From the NCBI GenBank assembly GCA_963847345.1, contig CAWJZU010000010.1, positions 33,947 to 97,946 on the forward strand: DNA of 64,000 nt, given 5' to 3'. This document shows positions 38,664 to 46,990 of the stretch, one piece after another. Both the position numbers and the translations under genes were made by a program. Under the pieces are notes generated by a model. The model searched no databases and was not told the origin of the DNA. It saw nothing but the letters and a program-made list of their open reading frames with translations. How positions within the stretch are numbered: the stretch's first letter is position 1; each line of letters opens with the position of its first letter. The stretch is from DATARH01 sp963847345. Its GTDB lineage: Bacteria > Pseudomonadota > Alphaproteobacteria > ATCC43930 > CGMCC-115725.

Positions 38664-39226
38664 AGGTGTTAGGGCATCCGAAGGTCGTCGTGCTGGTGCT
38701 TTCCGCCAGTCTAGCACGACGCTGTCGCGGCAAAGCGTATGATGCACGATGGAACTGCGTCATCACGGTCGAGCTACTCGGGCTCGCGGCGCCAGATGCC
38801 CAACAGGAACCGGGATCGTATCCGCTGTGGGTCGCCTTCTGCACGAGCCCGCGAGATCGACGTTTCGCCCCGATCCCGATAATCAAAAACGGAAGCAGGT
38901 AGACGAAAAGCGTCAGGACGGCTTGCATATCCGATTGGCGGACCAGCTACTAAAACCCCCGCGTGCCGTTGGCCGAGGCCGGGGCATCAGGCGGGGGTTC
39001 TTTGTGCGAAGCAACGCCTTCGCGCTCGGCCCTACGGCCGGGCAATTCCTTGGGCTTTTCCCTTGGTCGCCGATGCCAAGGCGGTCGGCAACTGGGAACT
39101 TTCGGGTGGAATCATGCTTCTTACGCACCCTCCTGCCAAGTTGACGACAATCAAGAATGTGGCGCTTTGTCGCGCCTTGTGCAAGAGAGAAGTCATCTCG
39201 ATAGCTCGGTAGAGACGGCAGCAAGC
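38664..39226. other. 563-base intergenic region with an orphan terminator
   Basis: It has a stable hairpin (next entry) without an obvious gene ending at it. On the minus strand a short frame starts at 38928 with a single transmembrane segment (MQAVLTLFVYLLPFLIIGIG, then KRR) and could encode a small membrane protein, but it has no strong SD and loses character after about 35 residues. Confidence 0.3.
38954..38999 (-). terminator. Orphan intrinsic terminator
   Basis: A nine-bp outer stem (AACCCCCGC 38954-38962 with GCGGGGGTT 38991-38999) and an inner GC stem. On the minus strand the arm runs into TTTTA. No annotated gene on that strand ends here; the nearest possible transcript would come from 39,000-39,220 and could be a small RNA or leader. 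Confidence 0.55.
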
Positions 39227-40099
39227 ATGACACCTCTCGTTAGATTGGCGGCCGCGATGCTGCTGATCCTCGGCGTCTGTCCGGCGGAGGCGCAGGAGAT
39301 CGTGCATTTCCGCTCGGCCGACGATAATGGGTCGGGACAGACGGCGACCGAGCTTGAAGGCCGCCTGTTTCGCCCAAGCGGCGACGGACCATACCCGGCG
39401 GTGGTGGGGCTGCATGGTTGCAGCGGCATGATGCGCCGAAACACGCGCGAACTGACCCCGCTTTATCGGGCCTGGGGGAGTGAGCTGAGCCGGCGCGGTT
39501 ATGTATTGCTGCTGGTCGACAGCCTGGGACCCCGCGGGCACGGCGAGATGTGCTCGATCGGAGGATTTGATCCAACCATCTTCCGCAAGCGCCCGCATGA
39601 CGCTTATGGCGCACTTTTTTATCTGCGGCAGCAGCCATTTGTGCGCGGGGACCGGATCGGCATCGCCGGATGGTCGCAGGGTGGCGGCGTCACATTGTTC
39701 ACAATCGGCTCACAGCATCTCGGTCGCTCCGCGCCCCTCGCGGACGCGTTCCGCGCCGCCGTGGCGTTCTACCCCGGCGCCTGCAACGAACGCCGCCAGC
39801 CGCCTGATTGGAGCACGAAAATACCGCTGCTGGTCTTGATGGGGGCGGCGGATGTCTGGACGCCGCTGGCGCCCTGCAAGATCTTTCTTGACAGCGCCAT
39901 CGCGCGTGGCAGTCCGGTGGATCTCGTCGTCTATCCCGGGGCTTATCACGGCTTCGACGCGCCGAATAATTCACAGCGCGAGCTGCCGGATTATCGAACC
40001 CGGGCCGGCGTCGTGCCCATCATCGGAACCGACCCGGCGGCGCGCGCCGATGCCCTGCTCCGCGTGCCGGCCTTCTTCGACCGGTATCTGAAGGACTAG
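39227..40099 (+). CDS. Secreted dienelactone hydrolase-family protein
   Basis: A 290-residue protein with a signal peptide (MTPLVRLAAAMLLILGVCPA, cut near AEAQ). The DLH-like alpha/beta fold has VVGLHGCSGMM, the nucleophile region IGIAGWSQGGGV, an Asp in LLVLMGAADVWTPL and a His in YPGAYHGFDAP. Classical dienelactone hydrolase uses Cys, but this member has Ser. It probably acts in the periplasm as a carboxylesterase on small esters or lactones. Confidence 0.82.
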   Translation: MTPLVRLAAAMLLILGVCPAEAQEIVHFRSADDNGSGQTATELEGRLFRPSGDGPYPAVVGLHGCSGMMRRNTRELTPLYRAWGSELSRRGYVLLLVDSLGPRGHGEMCSIGGFDPTIFRKRPHDAYGALFYLRQQPFVRGDRIGIAGWSQGGGVTLFTIGSQHLGRSAPLADAFRAAVAFYPGACNERRQPPDWSTKIPLLVLMGAADVWTPLAPCKIFLDSAIARGSPVDLVVYPGAYHGFDAPNNSQRELPDYRTRAGVVPIIGTDPAARADALLRVPAFFDRYLKD

Positions 40100-40207
40100 T
40101 TCACGCGCATCCCGACCGTCGGGCCCTGGTCCCGCGGGTTGGGCCAAGCCGCTAGATCGCGGCGATGCGCCCGGACGGCCGGGCGCCAATTCACCGACCG
40201 CCAGACG

Positions 40208-41356
40208 TCAGTTCAGGCCGTACAGCCGCGCGACGTTGTCGTGTGTGATCTTGCGTTGCACGGTCTCCGAGAAGCCGGCGAGGTTGCGCGCCAGCGTCTC
40301 GTGCGAATTCGGCCAGATGCAGTCCGGGTGCGGGTAGTCGGCGCCCCAGATGATGTTGTCCTCGCCAACCAGCGGCACGATCGGCTCCAGGTACTGGTCC
40401 TGCTGATAGGTCACAAACCCCTGACGGCGGAAATAGTCGCTCGGCTTCATCTTGAAGCCGAGGCTGCGCGCCCGGTCCTCGTATTCGGTGTCGCAGCGGT
40501 CGAACACATACGGGAGCCAGGTCACGCCTAATTCGGCGAGCACGAAGTTGAAATCGGGGTATTTCTCGCAAGCGCCGGAGGCGAGCAGCGAGGCAAGCAC
40601 CTCCATCGTGTCGAGCTGGAACAGCGTCGAGCGCACCAGCCGCCACTGCGTAAAGACCTCCTTTTCCATCTCCGGATTATCTGGCGCGCGCACCCCCTTG
40701 AATCCGGTCGAATGGAACGAAATCGGGAACTTGCACTCGGCCGACGCCTCCCACACCGCGAACCAGTCCGGGTGATAGAGCGGCGGCGAGACGCGCTTAA
40801 AATGGAGGTCGCCGCCCTTCAGGCCCATCTTGGCGCAACGGCGGACCTCGGCGGCGGCGGCCTTCGGATCGGTGTTCGGAATGATGGCCAGCGGGAACAC
40901 CCTATTCGGGTCGGAGCGCTTCGCGAAATCGGCGGCCCAGTCATTGTAGCGGGCGTTGACCCAGTTTCTGATCTCGGCGTCATCGATCAGGTCGTTGACC
41001 ATCAGACAGCCGTAGATGATTTCCTTGTCGAGGCCGTCGCGGTCGAGATCGGCGAGACGCAATTCCGGGGTGGTCGGGCGCGGCTTCGCCCCGGGATAGC
41101 AATTCCATTCGAAGCCGAGCGCGGCCATCTCGTCGATGTGGTCGAACATGCCCTTCGTGTAGGGCAGAAAACCGGGACCGACCCCATTCCACATGCCGCG
41201 GTCGACATTGTCGCAGAGCCAGTGCTGCCCGTCATTGCGCTCCTCGACGCGCGGCACGAGGGACTTCCATTTGGCCGGCGCCTGCGACGACCACAAATCG
41301 GTCGGGCAATAGGTCAGGTCTATATGGTTGTCACCCGAAATGATCTTGTGCTGCAT
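40208..41356 (-). CDS. Amidohydrolase-family protein (decarboxylase-like)
   Basis: A 382-residue TIM-barrel amidohydrolase of the amidohydrolase-2 group. The N-terminal metal-site stretch is SGDNHIDLTYCP, the central His is in FPISFHSTGFKG, and the C-terminal acidic ligand is in IIWGADYPHPDCIWPNSHE. Members include gamma-resorcylate and 2-amino-3-carboxymuconate semialdehyde decarboxylases. The start at 41356 (MQHKIISGDNHID) has AAGGAG eight bases upstream, so the 17-residue upstream extension is dropped. A degradative role is likely but the substrate is unknown. Confidence 0.82.
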   Translation of the reverse strand: MQHKIISGDNHIDLTYCPTDLWSSQAPAKWKSLVPRVEERNDGQHWLCDNVDRGMWNGVGPGFLPYTKGMFDHIDEMAALGFEWNCYPGAKPRPTTPELRLADLDRDGLDKEIIYGCLMVNDLIDDAEIRNWVNARYNDWAADFAKRSDPNRVFPLAIIPNTDPKAAAAEVRRCAKMGLKGGDLHFKRVSPPLYHPDWFAVWEASAECKFPISFHSTGFKGVRAPDNPEMEKEVFTQWRLVRSTLFQLDTMEVLASLLASGACEKYPDFNFVLAELGVTWLPYVFDRCDTEYEDRARSLGFKMKPSDYFRRQGFVTYQQDQYLEPIVPLVGEDNIIWGADYPHPDCIWPNSHETLARNLAGFSETVQRKITHDNVARLYGLN

Positions 41357-41523
41357 ACCTCGCGCTCCTTGCTTGACTGTCGGCGGCTCGTGCGACGGTG
41401 ATGACACGACGCGCCGGATACACGGCCACGAATACGTAACCTACCGCGACGCGGCCCTCGCTTTCAACCGCGCTTCGGACGCGAGGGCGCAGTTCTGGGC
41501 TGCGCCGATCAATGCGTCGGGCG

Positions 41524-42591
41524 CTATTCCTCGGCTGCCACGTCCGAGGGCGAGGTCATCATCGCATCGGCGACGAGCCCCGCGTTTTCGCGGATCGCGC
41601 GCTCGATCGCCTCGCCGATGTCCGTGTGGTCCTTCAAGAAGGTTTTCGCGTTTTCACGCCCCTGGCCGATGCGCTGCCCGTCATACGAATACCACGAGCC
41701 GGATTTCTCGACGACGCCGGCCTGCACCCCGAGATCGATCAATTCGCCGCGTTTCGAGACACCCTCGCCGTACATGATGTCGAAATCGACAGCCTTGAAC
41801 GGTGGCGCCATCTTGTTCTTGACGACCTTGACGCGGGTCTGGTTGCCGGTGATCTGGTCACGATCCTTGATCGAGCCGATCCGGCGGATGTCAAGTCGTA
41901 CCGACGCGTAGAATTTGAGCGCGTTGCCGCCGGTCGTCGTCTCCGGGCTGCCGAACATGACGCCGATTTTCATCCGGATCTGGTTGATGAAGATGACCAT
42001 CGCGCGCGACCGCGAGATCGAGCCGGTCAGCTTGCGCAAGGCTTGGCTCATCAGACGCGCATGCAGCCCCATATGGCTGTCGCCCATCTCACCCTCGAGC
42101 TCGGCTCGCGGCACGAGCGCCGCGACCGAATCGATGACGAGCACGTCGATTGCTCCCGAGCGCACCAGCGTATCGGCGATCTCAAGCGCCTGTTCGCCGG
42201 CGTCGGGCTGCGAGATCAGCAGATTGTCGATATCGACCCCGAGTTTTCGGGCATAGACCGGGTCGAGCGCGTGCTCGGCGTCGATAAAGGCGCAGGTACC
42301 GCCGCTCTTCTGGGCTTCGGCGATCACATGCAGTGCCAGAGTCGTCTTGCCCGAGCTTTCTGGGCCGTAAATTTCGATCACCCGGCCGCGCGGCAAGCCG
42401 CCGATACCAAGCGCGATGTCGAGCCCGAGCGAGCCAGTCGAGATCACGTCGATGTCCGAGGCGGCCTCGCGCGAGCCGAGCTTCATAATCGAGCCCTTGC
42501 CGAAGGCGCGCTCGATCTGGCCGAGCGCCGCGTCCAAAGCCCGCTGTCTGTCCATCATGTCCTTGTCCAAAAGGCGCAACGCGGTCTGCAT
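41524..42591 (-). CDS. recA: Recombinase RecA
   Basis: A 355-residue strand-exchange protein of homologous recombination and the SOS response. It has the Walker A EIYGPESSGKTTLALHV, Walker B DVLVIDSVAALVPRAELEGE, loop L1 around GDSHMGLHARLMSQALRKLTG, and loop L2 at FINQIRMKIGVMFGSPETTTGG. The start at 42591 (MQTALRLLDKDMMDRQRALD) matches alphaproteobacterial RecA; the frame is open to 42690 but that part covers the promoter. Upstream lies an SOS-box-like operator overlapping a TTGACA promoter. Confidence 0.96.
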   Translation of the reverse strand: MQTALRLLDKDMMDRQRALDAALGQIERAFGKGSIMKLGSREAASDIDVISTGSLGLDIALGIGGLPRGRVIEIYGPESSGKTTLALHVIAEAQKSGGTCAFIDAEHALDPVYARKLGVDIDNLLISQPDAGEQALEIADTLVRSGAIDVLVIDSVAALVPRAELEGEMGDSHMGLHARLMSQALRKLTGSISRSRAMVIFINQIRMKIGVMFGSPETTTGGNALKFYASVRLDIRRIGSIKDRDQITGNQTRVKVVKNKMAPPFKAVDFDIMYGEGVSKRGELIDLGVQAGVVEKSGSWYSYDGQRIGQGRENAKTFLKDHTDIGEAIERAIRENAGLVADAMMTSPSDVAAEE

Positions 42592-42650
42592 GGCCTCGCC
42601 CCTATACTTATTCCACAACCGGGCATACTCGCGCAACGCGCGGGCGGACA

Positions 42651-42681
42651 GAATGATGTACCCTTTTCGTTCTAGTGTCAA
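42651..42681 (-). promoter_or_regulatory. recA promoter with SOS box
   Basis: On the plus strand GTAC-N7-GTTC at 42658-42672 is one mismatch from the alphaproteobacterial LexA box GTTC-N7-GTTC. It lies inside the spacer of a minus-strand promoter with a perfect TTGACA (42676-42681), a 17-base spacer and a weak -10-like CATCAT (42653-42658), so LexA would cover the promoter. Confidence 0.7.
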
Positions 42682-42805
42682 TCGGGGCAATTATGGGCGC
42701 TGTTCCACCAACCGACCCCGAGTTTGAACGACACGACGCCGTCTCCCCGCCGGCCGGTATCCGGCGGGGTGGCCGACGGAAATTCCCTGCTGGCAGGGAA
42801 TTTCT

Positions 42806-42829
42806 CGGTATTATGTAGCAAGCGCCACC
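42806..42829 (+). repeat. Left terminal inverted repeat of the IS1595-type transposon
   Basis: 24 bases reading CGGTATTATGTAGCAAGCGC then CACC, the exact reverse complement of 46537-46560. The TAG stop of the leftward membrane-protein gene (42829-42831) overlaps its inner end by one base. Confidence 0.85.
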
Positions 42830-43755
42830 TACTGAGATTTCGGCGCGGGAGTATTCCTGATGCTTATCGCAAATTGGCCTTCCTTGAAATCATCATTATA
42901 AGCCCAACCAAAATCAATTCCCGCAGATGTTAAGATGTCAGATATTTTCTGTGCCTGTGCTGGCGCTAACTCTTTTCGGTCTATCCCCTTCTGGATAGTT
43001 ATGTGCATTCCGAGCAAATCTGGTCGTAAATTATTAAATAGACAATTGATATCGACTTTCCACTCCTGATCTAAGAATATCTTGGCAACATCAGTAGTAA
43101 ATATTCGTGAAGCGGAATCTGGCAAGCAAATCATCGGTACAGTGAACCGCTCAGGCATTGGTACAGCCAGCAACTCGCGGGCGAGGGCTTTCTTTTCCTC
43201 TGGCGTAAGCCGCCACGTGCGTAGCGCGATTTTCTGTTTTTCAATGTCTTTTTCTATTTGCGCGGTACGCAAGTTAGCATCATACAACTGATCGCGAAGG
43301 TCATTGATTATAGTGTTATCTCGACCCTCTGAAATTTCCCTCGCGCGCACCTCTACATAACCATTGGTAATGGTTACCACCAGACCCATTGCGACTATCG
43401 AAACAGCCGCCCACCCCAAATATGCCCATCGGGGATCGCGTAAGACGCCACGTTTTGGTTCACCAACAAACCATAACCACAAAACACCCGTTACAGCTAA
43501 CGCTATACTAAAATATGGCGAGCCAATCACGGCCGCCGCCTCGCCAGTATACCCACCGGCGGCTTCGGCGGCATCGAGCCAGAAATCGAGACGGCTTTTC
43601 CAGTCCGGAACGGCAAGAAAAATCGTCCAAATAACGAAAACCCATCCAGGAACTTTCTTCCGTGTAAATAGCGCGGAAAGCCTATCAGCCCATTGCGGCT
43701 TTGGCGGAGGGGGCTGGGCTGGAATACCGGGCAGTTCGGGCTCGAGTGTCGCCAT
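42829..43755 (-). CDS. Passenger membrane protein of unknown function
   Basis: A 308-residue protein. After a Pro-rich N-terminus it has three transmembrane segments (about residues 36-52, 79-97 and 110-131), a charged probable coiled coil (about 137-175, DNTIINDLRDQLYDANLRTA and on) and a soluble domain of about 120 residues (FTVPMICLPDSASRIFTTDV to FAISIRNTP). The start at 43755 (MATLEPELPGIPAQ) follows a region of non-coding character. GC is low for the window. The gene ends exactly at the left inverted repeat. I do not recognise the family. The layout of membrane anchor, coil and sensor-like domain would fit an effector or sensor, by inference. Confidence 0.6.
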   Translation of the reverse strand: MATLEPELPGIPAQPPPPKPQWADRLSALFTRKKVPGWVFVIWTIFLAVPDWKSRLDFWLDAAEAAGGYTGEAAAVIGSPYFSIALAVTGVLWLWFVGEPKRGVLRDPRWAYLGWAAVSIVAMGLVVTITNGYVEVRAREISEGRDNTIINDLRDQLYDANLRTAQIEKDIEKQKIALRTWRLTPEEKKALARELLAVPMPERFTVPMICLPDSASRIFTTDVAKIFLDQEWKVDINCLFNNLRPDLLGMHITIQKGIDRKELAPAQAQKISDILTSAGIDFGWAYNDDFKEGQFAISIRNTPAPKSQ

Positions 43756-43906
43756 TCTCGTATCTTCATAGTGACAGCCGCTCCCGTTTCGTGTAGCGTG
43801 GGTTTCAGCCACACGATCGGGCACGGTCAGGGCTCTCCGGACGCAGGGGAGGGCACCCCTAGCGACCAATGATCATCCTACCCCAAAATCGGCTAAGGCG
43901 GAGCGT

Positions 43907-44347
43907 TCAATGCTCCGCCGCAAGCCGCCACGTCGCGCCCACGCCCTTGCCGGATGGCGCAGCGATTTTTTGCCGATGCAGCCGCTTCAGCACCGGTCCC
44001 ACCTGAACACGGATTGCCGCACGAAGGCGGGCATCCCGCACGTCGAGACCCTTCGCAGTCATGACACGGATCGTAATCTCTTCTGCCGTAAGCGGCTCAG
44101 TGGCCGCGAGCCGGAGCGTATCCATGCAGAGCCGCGACAGTTCATTGCGTCCGAAGTATTGCGCCCGGGTGTGGCGGCGGCGCGGCGGGATCGTCTCGGG
44201 ATCAAGATCAGCGCGGAGCACGCGCAGCGCGCCATCTATGTGAACCAGATCGGCCCGGCATTGGTCGAGTTCCTGTTCCAGATCGGCGGCGAGGCGAGCC
44301 AGTTCCACGCGCTTGGAGATCAGCCGGGAAATCGCGTGGTCGTTCAT
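43907..44347 (-). CDS. Accessory protein coupled to the IS1595 transposase
   Basis: A 146-residue protein. The N-terminal half is a predicted coiled coil (LISKRVELARLAADLEQELD); the C-terminal half looks like a winged helix (LTAEEITIRVMTAKGLDVRD, VLKRLHRQKIAAPSGKG). Its start codon overlaps the transposase stop (ATGA), so translation is coupled. It may assist transposition by binding DNA or regulate the transposase. The family is not recognised. Confidence 0.65.
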   Translation of the reverse strand: MNDHAISRLISKRVELARLAADLEQELDQCRADLVHIDGALRVLRADLDPETIPPRRRHTRAQYFGRNELSRLCMDTLRLAATEPLTAEEITIRVMTAKGLDVRDARLRAAIRVQVGPVLKRLHRQKIAAPSGKGVGATWRLAAEH

Positions 44348-45336
44348 GCCGCGCGGTTCCTCTGCCAGTAGCCGCAGAAATCGGCGCTGGGCTTGTGGTG
44401 CATCGCCAGCCCCACGATCCGGTCAACCTGCATGCCGTTCGGAGCGCGCTTGTAGGTTTCGCGCCATGCTGCTTCTTCGGCGAACCGGATCAGATACGGG
44501 CCGGCGACGTGATGGTGATGGCCGATTTCGCCCCGGCGCATCCGGCTAAAGAACGCTTCCGCCGAGTTTGTATGAACTGCTTTTTCGCCGCCGAGGCTGT
44601 ACAACTCTTGATGGTTGATGCGGTGCAGTTCGTACCGGGCGTGCAGATCATCCCATGCAGACGCTTCGTCGGCGTACAGCGTGGTTTTCGGCAGCACGTT
44701 GGCGCGGATGAAGGTAAGAGCTTCCGCTTCGCTGCGGAACACGCCGGGCAGCGCCTCGCCGCCGCGCTCGCGGATGATGACGACGACCTTGCGCTTGCCT
44801 GAACGGTTCTCGCGGAGGCGACGGTCGCGCCGGTTCTCGCGCTTGTTAGCGGGCTTCACGTAGCCGCCGAAATAGCCGCCGTCGATTTCGGCGCTCTTGC
44901 CGTCGCCGCCGATTTCGAACTTGCTGACTTCGGACCCCATCGCCTCACGCATTTTGTGCGCCAGGACGAAAGCCGTTTTGTACTGCGTCCCGAGGTCGCG
45001 GCTAAGGGCCAGCATCGACTTGCCCTTGACCTCGTTCGCGAAGATCGCGATCGCCATCAGGTACGAGCGCAGCGGCATCTTGTGCGATGCGAACAACGTG
45101 CCGCTCGTAATCGAGAAATCCTCGCGACAAGCTTTGCAGCGCCAGCGCGCCGCTCCGCTGGTCCGGCGGGCCATGTAGACGGTCGTGCCGCCGCAATGCG
45201 GGCAATAGGCGTTGCCGCCGTTGTCCGCCCAGCGGAGCCGGATGAAAACCCGCTCGACCTCTGCATCGCTCATCCGCACGACAGACGCCAACGTGAGCGT
45301 CCGGGCGGCTGCTGAGAGAAGGAAGTGTTGGGCCAC
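44344..45336 (-). CDS. IS1595-family (ISXO2-like) transposase
   Basis: A 330-residue transposase. The N-terminal zinc ribbon has CPHCGG and RCKACREDF and is followed by a DDE-type ISXO2 domain. Candidate acidic catalytic residues lie in AEIDGGYFGGYVKP and TLYADEASAWDDL, with the late HTNSAEAFFSRMRRGEIGHHHH motif. It is intact and so may still be active. It transcribes leftward, together with the small accessory gene. Confidence 0.9.
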   Translation of the reverse strand: MAQHFLLSAAARTLTLASVVRMSDAEVERVFIRLRWADNGGNAYCPHCGGTTVYMARRTSGAARWRCKACREDFSITSGTLFASHKMPLRSYLMAIAIFANEVKGKSMLALSRDLGTQYKTAFVLAHKMREAMGSEVSKFEIGGDGKSAEIDGGYFGGYVKPANKRENRRDRRLRENRSGKRKVVVIIRERGGEALPGVFRSEAEALTFIRANVLPKTTLYADEASAWDDLHARYELHRINHQELYSLGGEKAVHTNSAEAFFSRMRRGEIGHHHHVAGPYLIRFAEEAAWRETYKRAPNGMQVDRIVGLAMHHKPSADFCGYWQRNRAA

Positions 45337-45448
45337 TGAGGTATCCGTATTCGGTGCCTACGCATTGATTATGGCTACCATCAGTCCCGTTGTTAATGCC
45401 CAAAGTATCGGATATGATGGCCTCCGTACCGATTTCTGAGGCCACATA

Positions 45449-45676
45449 ATGCCAGAGAAAGAATGGCAGGACCGGGTTAAGGGGATTTTGAAGGCCGAGC
45501 TGAAGCGCCGGAATGTCAGCTATCGGGGCTTAGCTGAGCGACTGGAGGCGATCGGCGTTCACGAAACAGAGGCGAATATCAAGAACAAGATAAGTCGTGG
45601 TGGATTTACGGCGGTCTTTTTTGTACAATGCCTAGTTGCCATCGGGGTACGGGATTTGAGGCTGTCCGATGACTGA
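45449..45676 (+). CDS. DUF6471 small protein
   Basis: A 75-residue protein (MPEKEWQDRVKGILKAELKR, SYRGLAERLEAIGVHETEAN, KISRGGF) that looks like an XRE-type helix-turn-helix domain of the DUF6471 group. It overlaps the next gene by eight bases, so the two are one operon reading outwards to the right end of the transposon. It could be a regulator or antitoxin-like partner. Confidence 0.72.
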   Translation: MPEKEWQDRVKGILKAELKRRNVSYRGLAERLEAIGVHETEANIKNKISRGGFTAVFFVQCLVAIGVRDLRLSDD

Positions 45677-46535
45677 TCCACCGGCAGAGGAAGCGCCAGA
45701 TAGGATTGTTTTGAGACTAGATGCCGGTGGCCCCATAGAGGTTGGGGACCTTACCAGCAGTTTCGCGGCGCTAGCACGGCTATATGAACGCCATTATAGG
45801 CCGCATGGGGAGCCAGCCCCCAAGCTTTACATCACGAAACTAGAGACCGGGAGCATTATCGCTGAAATAACACCATTGATCGTGTTGCTCGGCGCGGCAA
45901 TCGTGGCAATGGATAATTCTTTAATTGTCACTGATTTTACGCGACGTATTGTAAAAGCAATCAAGGTATTCTCAAACCCCGCCGAGGCGAAAATACCAGG
46001 CCCGCTTCCCTCAAAGGAGGACGCGGCAGAAATCCGGGAGTTTGTAAGGCCTCTGGCGGGTAAACGCGGAGCAAGCCTTGGCATTAAGCACGCAAGATAC
46101 ATACGCGATGACCGCGAGACACGCACGATCGCCGAGTATGTTTTTGACGAAACGGAGCTTAATCGAGCGACAATAAACATTGAGGGAACTCTTTCTGAAC
46201 CAGATCAGCCGCCGAGCGTCGCGCCATCACTTTCTGGGGATGGCAATATGGCTAGCGAGGTCGTTCTTGTCTTTGAGCAAGCGAGCCGGAAACCAGGCCG
46301 AGAAAGCGGTCGAACTGGAGATAAAGGAATTATTTCTGAGATAAGCCCAAAGTCGTTGCCGGTGTACTTTCGTAAAAGCGTGCAGGGATTAAAGGAGCAG
46401 ATGATAAAAGGCGACGAAAATCCATTAAGCAATGTGGCATTTATCGTAGATGCTTATGTGTTTAGGATCAATGGCGAGCCGAAGAGTTATATCATAACGG
46501 CGGTTTACAACTCCATCCCGTTAGACGATGACTAA
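45669..46535 (+). CDS. Passenger protein of unknown function, partner of DUF6471
   Basis: A 288-residue protein. The N-terminal domain is IVLRLDAGGPIEVGDLTSSF with ARLYERHYRPHG. A strongly hydrophobic stretch follows (about residues 62-88, IIAEITPLIVLLGAAIVAMD) that could insert in a membrane, then a soluble C-terminal domain (TRTIAEYVFDETELNRATIN, NPLSNVAFIVDAYVF). It is low-GC and ends two bases before the right inverted repeat. I do not recognise a characterised family. The co-operon with DUF6471 in a transposon cargo suggests an accessory or defence role, by inference. Confidence 0.62.
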   Translation: MTDPPAEEAPDRIVLRLDAGGPIEVGDLTSSFAALARLYERHYRPHGEPAPKLYITKLETGSIIAEITPLIVLLGAAIVAMDNSLIVTDFTRRIVKAIKVFSNPAEAKIPGPLPSKEDAAEIREFVRPLAGKRGASLGIKHARYIRDDRETRTIAEYVFDETELNRATINIEGTLSEPDQPPSVAPSLSGDGNMASEVVLVFEQASRKPGRESGRTGDKGIISEISPKSLPVYFRKSVQGLKEQMIKGDENPLSNVAFIVDAYVFRINGEPKSYIITAVYNSIPLDDD

Positions 46536-46536
46536 T

Positions 46537-46560
46537 GGTGGCGCTTGCTACATAATACCG
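46537..46560 (-). repeat. Right terminal inverted repeat of the IS1595-type transposon
   Basis: Exact reverse complement of 42806-42829 over all 24 bases. It starts one base after the stop codon of the rightward passenger gene. Confidence 0.85.
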
Positions 46561-46953
46561 GGATTTTTTCCGATCCGGCATCGGCCGGCCCGAATTCCGC
46601 ATTCGAGTGCAAGGAGTTGCACGGCAATTCCCTGCACCCGGAACAGGGAAGCCAGGACCAGCGAACAGGGAACGCGGCCCACGTTGAAGGGAAGTTTCGC
46701 GAAATTATGATCGCTGATCGTCATGCCGCCTCTCCATCGCCCTGCGTGCAGGATGACAGACGATTGCGGCGATTTTCACGTCAATGGCGGAGCCGTGACC
46801 GGGGAGCGCGCGGCACGACCGTGTCGTCGGACAACTAAGTAACCGGCCTCGCAAGCGGTATGTTGTTTCCACAACACGCTTGGCAAGGGCGGCGGCCCCC
46901 CGTGAATCCCCCCGGAAACGACCACGGCCCTCCCCGGCTGCCAGGCGAGGAAC
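46561..46953. other. Intergenic region right of the transposon
   Basis: About 390 bases without a gene. It holds loose copies of the AATTCCCTG word (near 46,624) and AACAGGGAA (near 46,642 and 46,664). Short frames on both strands look non-coding. Confidence 0.4.
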
Positions 46954-46982
46954 TTGATAACTGTACGGTAAACGCGTACAGT
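46954..46982 (+). promoter_or_regulatory. higBA promoter with palindromic operator
   Basis: TTGATA at 46954-46959, a 17-base spacer and TACAGT at 46977-46982. A palindrome CTGTACG-N7-CGTACAG (46961-46981) fills the spacer and overlaps the -10 box. It is the expected site for autorepression by HigA. Confidence 0.6.
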
Positions 46983-46990
46983 ATGGTTGA

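Larger units (their letters stand above)
42806..46560. mobile_element. IS1595-type transposon with passenger genes
   Basis: It is bounded by perfect 24-bp inverted repeats (42806-42829 and 46537-46560). It contains five genes: a leftward membrane-protein gene, a small leftward gene, an IS1595 transposase gene, and a rightward pair (DUF6471 and an unknown). The two outermost genes end at the repeats, so the whole 3.75 kb is one compact unit. Flanking 8-mers GAATTTCT and GGATTTTT match at 6 of 8 and could be a worn target duplication. It lies next to an AATTCCCTG palindrome at 42,779-42,804. Confidence 0.85.

Noticed and set aside
39032..39598. 188-residue minus-strand ORF
   Set aside because: It overlaps the intact secreted DLH gene and has no conserved motif. 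Only the first part, in the intergenic region, could be a leader, and no support was found.
42779..42804. Possible CRISPR or terminator at the AATTCCCTG palindrome
   Set aside because: Only one palindrome unit with no regular spacers and no U-run. It fits the dispersed repeat family instead.
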